23,317 nt of DNA from Chromera velia (Eukaryota > Sar > Chromeraceae), in assembly GCA_018398765.1 (NCBI GenBank), contig JAHBMJ010005647.1:25769-49085 (forward strand), given 5' to 3'. The notes beneath the pieces were generated by a model. It had not been told where the DNA came from, made no database searches, and saw nothing but the letters and a program-made list of their open reading frames with translations. Made by a program: the position numbers and the translations under genes. This document shows, piece after piece, positions 1 through 9,733 of the stretch (the first letter of the stretch is position 1; each line of letters begins with the position of its first letter).

Positions 1-177
1 TAATTCTTTCTCTCTCTCACCTGCGAGGGAGATGAAGAGCCTGTCGAGGTCCGAAAACCGCGAAGACACGTCGGGAGCTCCGAGAAAGATCAGAGCCGCC
101 TGCAACGGAGTGAACATGGTGGTAAGAAACGAAAGACGGAATTCCAGCGGGTGCAAGAAAAAGCTTCACACAAGCTT

Positions 178-211
<34 letters not shown>

Positions 212-222
212 GCTTCACACAA

Positions 223-280
<58 letters not shown>

Positions 281-3200
281 AGAGGGCCAAGAAAGGAGCG
301 TAACACCACAGCCAGAAACAAGAAAGACAGGAACGAAGTGAAATCAAGGAGACCACCGTCTCGTTGAAGACGAAGAACACTGAGAGGAAAAACGAGTGTG
401 ACAGAAAAAAGGACAGAAGCTTCCTCGTTGCCCGTCTGCCTGTACACGAAGGCCCCTTTTCTGCTTTCTTGCCCACCTGCCTGCCTGCCTGTCTGACTGA
501 TTGACTGCGTGTCTGACTGACTAAATTCCAAAGTGAGTCTGGACAGACAGACATACCTGCATGACCGAGAGACCGTGATGGAAGTTATGGTAGGGCATCC
601 GCGCGTGGTAGTTCCCGCAGACCGTCAGTGTGAGGTTTCCGACCCTCTCCCCCCAGTTGTCCTCCCTCCGCAGCGCTTTCTTGCACAGAGACCCCAACAG
701 ATTCAGAGCATCTCGTGCGGCCTGCATGTAAGGAGGAGAGAGAGGAAGGAGAAGTACCTTTACGACAAAAGCAAAGGAGAAGGAGTGAGGAAGGAGGCGC
801 AAAGGAGAAAGGGGAGAAGGAAGTGGGCAAGAGGAAGCATGTTCGAAATCCCTCATTTGGAATATATGGAAATCATACTGCGCAATACGAGTCGTGGAGA
901 AAGATCCTTCTCAGGTGGGGACGGCTCCCTAGGGCGGCAGGGGGGGGGGAGAGGAAGAAGAACCAGTGATTGACGAGAAAACGGACGTTCGATCGATCGA
1001 GAAAGAGTCCGGCCGACTATAGATGAGAAAAGCAAGTTCCATTCTTTTGTTTCTCGAAGCCTGCCTGCTTCTTCGATCAGGAGGCTGACTGACCTGTGCA
1101 TGAGTCTTCTCCAGAATGTCATGTTGCCAGGTCAAAATGCTTGAAATTGGAGTTTCCGTCGTTTGCGCAAAGATACTCTGCAGGAAGGAAACAAGGGCGA
1201 AAGATGAAGGTGGAAGTAAATCAAGAAAGATCAAAGGAATTCAGAGGAAACCGGCAAAGTCAGATAGATGCTTGGCAGAGAGAGAAGAAAGAGCCGGCGT
1301 GCTTCAGTTCGACAAAAGGCATACATGCACGCACGTGCAGCTCGAGAAGAACTGGAACGACTTCCGCAGAGATAACTAACACGCGATTCCTCCCCTTTCG
1401 ACAGACCCCTTTTCAAATTTACATACAAATACGAATACGAATACAAGAGCGTACTTTGAGCTTTCCAGTGCCTGAACGAAGCTTCACAGGCACCAACGAG
1501 AGCTGCACCGCAGCCGCACCATTCTCAGCACCACCGGGACCTCTACCCCCCACCATAAGACCGATATCCTCAGTGGACCTGCAGACACGCAGGCAGGCAG
1601 CCGTCGGATACATACATAGATCTCAGGTGTTTGCACCAGTGCAAACGTTCCTTGTTGACTGTGCCACACAAGGCAGACGAGCAGGTGAGAGAGGCAATTT
1701 GTGAGGAGGAAAGTGAGAGTCCTTTAAGCAATTCGCAGCTGTCGTTGTCATTTCATTCGTGATGGTTTCTTCCCCATGCGTACATTTGTCGTCCATTCCG
1801 TCATCATCATACGGGCAGCGAATAACAAAAGAAACAAAAGAAACAAAAGAAAAGTAAAACGAAGTGACGCACACTCTGCCCATCAATTCACACAACGCAA
1901 AGACACTCTGCCCAGCATAAAGGTCCCACAAAACGTAAAAGGCGGAGGCAGGGCATGAGAAAGGTGATGCGAGAATATGAAGACAGAGCTGTCTCTAAAA
2001 ATAAGCTGATGTCAGGCAAGTGTAAAGAAAAAAAGATGCACTGAAGATATTACGCGGATAATGGAAGAATTTAAAATTGTGCGGACAGTAGTAGTCGTAC
2101 TCCTTTCCTTTCCTTTCTCTTGCTCCATCTCTGTGTGATTCTCTTCTCTCTCTTCCTCTTTCCATGAGAATGCCAACCTGCAACTGGAGACTGCAGGCAA
2201 AGTGAAAACAGACTCCCGCGGTTCCTTCAGAGAGCCCCTTTTGACGAACGACTGTTCCTTCTGTGAGGCCGTCAGCGCGCTCGGCCTCTCCACAACAGAA
2301 AGGGGAGGGGGTCTGTTCGAGGGGGACTCCACTAACGGCTGAGGCTCCGCTGTCACGGAATCTCCCCGTGGAGCAGACGGCAGCACTGGCCGTCCTGTTC
2401 GGCTCTCTCTGTCTTTGTCTTTGTCTCCCCCCTTGTCTACTGCAATTTGTTGTGTGGAGGAGGAGGGGTCAGGAGGGTCCAATTGGTGGAGGATGACTGT
2501 GGGGGCTTCGTCCAGGGACGTGTTGACGCGCCTCGGGAGGGGGGGGCTCCTCAGCTGGACGTCCTCTTCTTCGCCTGGGGGGGAAAGAAAGAGAGTACAA
2601 CTAATTAAGCGTGTGTGTGTACGATGAAGAACGTTCAATTATTGGCTCAGAATTCCTCAGGGTGTACATTCCTGGATTGTCATTCTGCTTTTCATCAGGC
2701 CGCCTCTGTCTTGACCTCGAAGGCGAAACAAATAAAACGGCAAGAGAGAGCGAAAGAACATAAGACAAACAAACGCATTCTTTCAAACAGCCTCTTTTTC
2801 TTCGCGACGCAGCTGCATGCCTTTTTATTTCTCTAGTCTCTCTACCCACCCTCCACCCGATCTGTATAATGTCTCTCCTTCAGCAGCCGCCTGCTTGGAC
2901 ATAAATGACCTCTTGGAACCATATGGACTCAGCAGCATTCTTCCTAGATGCGAGACCGATACAGAGAGGCATCGACGCTTTTTTTTTTTACTCTCCCTTC
3001 CCTGTGCGTGCTTACCGAATTGCTTCTCTGGCATGGCCATTTTTGTGGATATGTTGTCCAGGTGCATGATCCTGAACCACCGCCTCTGCACAGGCTTCCC
3101 TGAGTAGTAGGCCTCTGAGTCCATCAAAGCGTCGGTTGTCCAGCATTCCTCCGGCACAAACCTGTACGCCAGGATGGATGGATGGATGGATGGATGGATG

Positions 3201-6200
3201 GATGGATAAATGCTTCATTGATTCTTCATTCACTCCTTATTCATTCATTCATTCATTCATTCATTCATTCATTCAGTCATTCATTCATTCATTCAGTCAG
3301 TCAGTCAGTCAGTCAGTCAGTCAGTCATTTATTCATTCATTTTCGTTGTGCATGGTCATGAGTATCCACGTTTGTGTGTGTGTGTGTGTGCGAGAGAGAG
3401 AGAGAGAGAGAGAAGAGGACGCGCGTGAGAAGGTGCGTATGCAGGGTCTCTATTTCACAGCCAAAAACACATGCAAGCACATGAATAGGAGGACAACAGA
3501 GAGAAAAAAAGCATCGACATTTGTCATGTGTACCATCTTTACCAGCCAATTAGACAAAAAGGAAACCACACAGCTCAACAAGGATGTGTGTCAGAGAGAC
3601 AGACTGGTACAGCTCCCCCTTTCCCTTCCACTTCAATTCTGCCAGACTGATATTCTTTGATTCATACAACACGCATTCCTCACCGACCTGATTCGCGTCG
3701 CGCCTCTGTTGCATCTTTCCGTGAGGAGACGGACGTCCGAGCTAAAACCGATGCCATTGAGTGCAGAGATCACCGCGTTGACTGAGGAAGCCAAATTGAC
3801 CGGCATTCTCTGTCCCCTCACGGCTTCAAATTGTGCGGACAAGGTCGGGTCCTTGAACCTCAACAGAGGCTCAACCATCGGGTACTGGGAAAAGTCTCCG
3901 GAGGACGTTGACCTTCTTGCACCGTTAGCCAGTTCCAACGGTCGGACAGATCCGGGGCTCTCAAGAAGAGAGTAGGGAGGCGCCCCTCCAGGAGTAAGAA
4001 GGCTGCCTGGTTGGGCACTCCCATCGGATTTGGGTCCTCCTTTCCACGACCTGGGTGTGAAGATTGACCCTGCCCTGGTTGCCCGGCCTCCTGAGGAGGG
4101 ATGTCTCTTTCCTCCCCCCTTTGCTGCAGCGTCTTTGTCGTGCACAATGTTGGGTCCGAAGGTGATGGTGGGGGCAGAGACCTGTGAGGTGCCCAGGGGG
4201 GCTGTGGGAGACAGAGCGTCTCCTTGAGAGTTCCTTCCGGCCACCTTCCGTGTGGAAGAATATGCAGAACCCTTGGGGGGGGCACTCGGCTGGCCCCCCT
4301 GGGTCTTGGACTCTTTGGAAAAGGCCAACTGCCACCTGCGACAGGTTGGTCGAAGGGAAAAGGTTCAGGTAGAGAGTTGAAGTGCAAACGAATAGCTTTG
4401 AGGGTCCAAAAAAAGTGAAGAAAACCCTCAGAAAACTCTTTTCCGTGATCAATTGAGCCGAAAGTCATTCAGGTTCCCGGAAGTTCTGAAGGCGTGGTTT
4501 GCGATCTCTCTCTTTCTCGAGGTTGGTATTCAAAGCGTCCAGGTTTGCATGCGCGCTTAGGTGTGATCTACAGCGAAGAACTGAGGTATCAGAAAAAAAA
4601 AGAGTTTTTCTCTTCTCGACCGTAGTCCGCTTCCAAAAGGACATGTTTTCTTTCTTTTTTTCCCCTCCATGCATTCACTCACTGACTTGATGTACTCCAG
4701 TGAGCTCTCAAAAGGCCTTCCTTGGAGGACCCGGACGAGGACCTCAAACACGAACCGCGTGCGGAGGGGCTCCATCATTCTGCGTTTGTATGTACGGCTT
4801 TGTTTGTTTGCTTGCAGGGGGTGGGAGAGGGAGACAATAAGTCATAGCACGTGCTTCACTGCGGCTGTATGATGGGAGGAAGGAAAAGCGATTTGAAGAC
4901 GGTCAAAAAGCGACAGAGAAAGGAACAAGAGGCAGGGACAACGGAGGGGGGATTCCGGGGCAACCAAACAAAAACATGGGAATGATCGGTGGTGGAAGGA
5001 AGAACGTGACGTACCGAATATACTTCACGTTTGGCTTCGGGATTTTCTTCGACTGTTTGCTGTTAGCATCACTGCCTGTCTGCTTTGCTTTTGCTGCAGC
5101 GAGAGGTACCGGTGTCGACGGCACGCTCTTCCCCGTTCCTTTCCTGGACCCCGGGCTTGATGGGCCTTCGAGTACTGAGGGCACACCGCTGGGTGGAATT
5201 TTGGAGATCTCCCCTTCATCCATCGATAAGACCATATCCTCCAAGTCTGAAGGTCTCCTCTTCTCTGCTGCCCCATGCAGGGCGTCCTCCGATCCTGGGG
5301 TCCAGGAGGAGACAAAAACAAACTGTGCCAAGTCGGAAGCACTCGGGTAGGTCTTCTTCAAAACTTCAAAGATCGACAGCGCGTTCCCTTGAGAGAAACT
5401 GACAAGGAGGCAGAGAGAAAGAAAGAGGGCATGAAGACTATCCGCAACGCGACTGACCCCCAGGTTCCACGCAGAACGTACCGCTCTTTTCCTCTGTCCG
5501 CCTGCCTCTATCAACCTAGATCGACAGAGGGGGTGAGAAAGTCTAACTCTACACGCACGCAGATTGATTCCTAAATACACGCTCACGGACAGAAAGACTA
5601 AATGGGTTTTCCTTTCTCTCCTGCTTTTCTTTTTCCTTCTTTTTTTGTTCTCTTCCCGCCTCTGTCTTTCCTTTTTTGATACGCACTGTGGGACCTTTTT
5701 TGTACACAGATAGACACACAGACAGATAGACACACAAACAGACAGATAGACAAACCTGCAGTAGTCTCCCACAAAGCAGATGGCTGTGTGTTTTCCTCCC
5801 TGGTTGCTGTCATCGAAACGCTTGACGAGCTCCCTCACGCTCGCGCAGTGGAAGAGAGGCACATCAAAGTCCGAAAGAATGGAAGACAGAAGCGAACGAC
5901 TATGAGGTGCAAGCCCCAACGTCAAAACCTTCAGGCACACACACAAAGAACAGACAAAGCCTGCCGTCACCTTTTCGAACCCCCATGTTGAGACAGCCAC
6001 TACCGGTAAATGCGGGCGCACGTCTACAGATAAAAGAACAGCGTGTGCATGCACTCCACGTCGAGTGAGAAAAACCAAAGAAATTGCGGAAAAAATCACA
6101 AGCTAACAATTGCGGAAAAGCATACTCATGAAGGGCTGATATGGAGATAAAAGGTGCTCTGCGAAACACATCCTGAATTCTCTCACCTGTGCATTCCCAA

Positions 6201-7169
6201 TTTCTTCTTGCAGATTTTCAATTTCAGGATGCAGATCGCTTGCTCGACGCCTTCCAAGACACCTGAAGGGACAGAACACATGTCGTCAAGCAGAGACGAA
6301 AAAAAGACTGTAGAGACTTGTCAAAGCACACACACCTATGCAGACAGGTAGAAGCACACTTCTCTGCCTTTGTTGGTTCCCCAAAAGGAAGCAAAAACGA
6401 CCGCTGTCTCCTTCTCTCTCCTACTTTTGCTTTCTCCCGATCACGGCTTTTCACTTGCATGCCTGTCTTTCCATATCCATGAAATAGACATCAAAGCAGA
6501 CATGCAGCTAGACAAACAGACTGACTGACTGACTGACCTGAGAGAGAAGGTACATGTGGACCCCCTGTCCGGTGTGGAGACGACGCTCATGTCCCCTCCA
6601 AGCGAGAGGATCACACGGTAATTCACAAGGAGATGCAGACCGTCACCACTTCTGCGTGAACATAAATCACGGGGGGGGTCGTTTTTGTTCACGTGAGGGA
6701 GGGAGCAGGAGTGACCATGCAGAAGTCAAGTCAGGAAACGATTCAGAGGGTCAGGAAGGCAGGAAGACAGAAAAGCGGGGAGAGAAAAGCTGTTGAGATC
6801 TTCTTTAGTCATGCCGCAAACCCAAATTGTTCCCGTCCCCATCACCAAGCTGACCTCTCTCGCAGGCCCCTTGTCTGGAACATCGTGTCGAGTCGGGACT
6901 TCGGTATACCTTTCCCTGTGTCCTTCACCTGAAAGAAACCACAGCATTCATTGCACCAGTCGGTATGCTTTCATTTGGATGATGGTTGGGCACGATTTTG
7001 GTCGGGTGTTGAAAAGGCTCCTCTTGTCCTCCTGCGTTATTTGACTCAGGACTCCTTCGCAAACATTGCCGGAACAGGGGGGCTGGAAGAGGAGGCTAGC
7101 TAGTTGAGCAAACGATGGGACATGAAAAGCAGAGACCTGATATCAACCGATTTTGACTTGCCAGTGAAA

Positions 7170-7207
<38 letters not shown>

Positions 7208-8203
7208 AGGTATTGCGTCTGGATGAGAAGCGAAGGAAAGGGAACAGCGTTACTTGCTCCTTATATACAGAACGCCGACCTCGAATTGGACCTCGTAAAG
7301 GTCAGTCAATCCGTTGAAACGCGAAGCGCCATCCAGGGCAAGATCCGGAGGCAGGGCAACGCTGCCTGCTCGAGCCGCACGGGACTGTTTTCTTGCCGCG
7401 CTCTCGAGCCCTGCAGCAATCCCGGGTGCTCCAGCTGCAGGAGTGGACTGTGGGCCTGCAGCAGGTGTGTGTGGAGACTTGAAGGCTGCCAGCCCCGCCT
7501 CAATGTCCTCCTCGGCCATGCCTGCCTCCACCCGCCGCGCAGTTTTTGGAGAGTCCTGGGGCCCGTTGTATCGGCAGACCTGAATCAAGCAAGGAAAAAA
7601 AAATAGGTGGGGGTAGATCTTTTCGGGGACTATTTTCTGCTCAAATCAGACGCCTGAGTGCCTTCCTATTTCTAAAACCGAAGGCCCGTCAGTCGAGAAG
7701 CAAGACAACGAGCTAGAGGGCACAAAGACAGCCTAGCCCAGTCAACACAGCAAGAAAAGAAAAGAAAAGAAAAGAAGTCGGTGAAGGGAGGTCCTCTCGG
7801 AAGGAGGGAACCGACCTGTTTGACGACGACGAACACATCCACACTTCCAGAGTCGGTGTTTCGAATAGCGTTGCTGATAAACTGCACGTAGACTCATCCA
7901 TCATTCAGTGCATGTGGCTGATCGAGTGACAAGGCAAAATTGTTTTGTTCTCTTTCTTCAACATTATGTTGCTCATTGATTCACCGACGCTGTTTCCTGA
8001 CGGGTTGCAAGAACATGTCATCAGAAACGACGCAAAATGGCTCACCCACACTTTCCTCAAATAAGAAACTGAGGAGCCTAGGATCCTGAATGCCTCTCAG
8101 TAATGTTCCCTTCCCTTCCATTCCCTTGTCTCTCCGTGTCGTCCCGTCCAGAGGTCTTTCGAGGATTCATGGTCAAGAAAAACTTGGGAAAAGCGCGCGC
8201 GCG

Positions 8204-8240
<37 letters not shown>

Positions 8241-9661
8241 TCTCCCTGATGTGTGAAGGCCTCATCACTGATGTATCTGAGGAAAGAAATAGAAACGTTG
8301 AAGTGAGGCAGGCGAGACGGACCTTCAGAAGCACCTGACGCACACGCCGCTCGTCTGTCAGAATGGACGACGGACAGCCTTGCCCAAAGGTGCATGAGAC
8401 AGAAACACCCTTCGCCAGTGCCCTGCAAAAAGAATTGTAGGTTCATTATGATGCATAAATCCAAGGGGAAGACAAGTTGGCAGCACCCGGAAAAGACATC
8501 GATTCAGAATTTGGAACTGAAAAAGGGAGTATCAATCCCTCCATCTGGGTAGTCAACCAATCGACCGACCGATGAGCGTAGGCCTCCATGCACTGCTCGA
8601 CACAGGATCTGAGGTCAACGAGGTCGAAACGGAAGTCCAAAGATTCGTTCTCGGCGTTGATCAACTCCAATGCGATGTGCGAGGACCTGCATTATCGTGC
8701 CGCAATCCATCCATCCATCCATCCATCCATCCATCCATGCTTGCATGAAATGGATGCAGAAGCAATGCGTCACTTATTAGCTCGCATGCGTAGTGCCTGC
8801 AGCTGTGTCGGTCTAGCAACTGTTTGACAACGGCGCTCTGACACAAAGAAAGTGCGTTGTGTAATGTTGGAATCTTTGTAGAGAATCAGTTGAAGAATCT
8901 TTAGCTTTGCAGATCTTAATGTGATGATTTACGACGCTGGCAGCCTTTGCCTTGCCGGACTCAATTGATGGTCATCAACCTCAAGATGGATGCTTTCGAT
9001 GAGACTTGAGGTTTTTGAAGAAAGTGAAGACCGACAGAGACACAGACAGACAGATAGATAGACAGGCAGACAGACAGTTAGTCAGGCAAACCGACAAACC
9101 AGTAGGCGGAAAATCAAGCAGAAAACCCGAAACAACCCAAAGACAAGAAACAGACCTCTGCAGCGATGCGCTTGCGAACTCCAGACAGTTCAAGAGAACT
9201 CGTGGGACTGGAGCGAAGGGTGTAGCTCGGAGAAGTGCCCCTATTCCCGCAAGAACGTGAATCTTCGGGAATACCTTCTCAGTCAAAGTCTCACAGACAA
9301 CCTTCACAACCGCAGCCAGTCGTTTCCTCATCTGCTCGTCTCTCTTTTGAGCCATCGCGATCGAGTCCTTGAAATGGCCCTTGATCACCTCTGCAGACAA
9401 TTGGGGGGGAGATGAGATTGGTGGATCATGCGGGAAATCACTTTAATTCGATCTAACTACCAATCGATTTTCCTTCGCAAACGTATTTTTTCTTCCGTCT
9501 TCTTGTTATGCACCCTTCAAGGAAAGGCAAGGGAGTCAGCGTAGGAGATTGGCGAGGGAGAGAGGAGAAAAACATTCAAAGTGGATGGTCCTCGAACGGA
9601 AGGGTTGCCGTTTCCAAGTAGCATTTCATCGACTGATGAAGTTTCAAGGAGTCGTAGAGAG

Positions 9662-9692
<31 letters not shown>

Positions 9693-9701
9693 AAAAAAAA
9701 A

Positions 9702-9733
<32 letters not shown>

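Noticed and set aside
32-367. Plus-strand open frame rich in SLSLSL and HTHTHT
   Set aside because: It is translation of (CT)n and (CA)n repeats over a PDE intron on the other strand.
3136-3660. Plus-strand open frame of 174 codons with WMDGWMDG and SFIHSFIH
   Set aside because: It is made of tetranucleotide repeats with no domain and overlaps the intron and exon edge of the kinase-PDE gene.
8483-8569. Longer version of kinase exon 3 using a donor near 8483
   Set aside because: It is in phase but inserts about 30 residues where histidine kinases have none. The donor after 8570 gives a gap-free match.
8705-8738. Regularly spaced repeats suggestive of an array
   Set aside because: This is a simple ATCC microsatellite without unique spacers. 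No CRISPR-like structure exists in the window, and the genome is eukaryotic.
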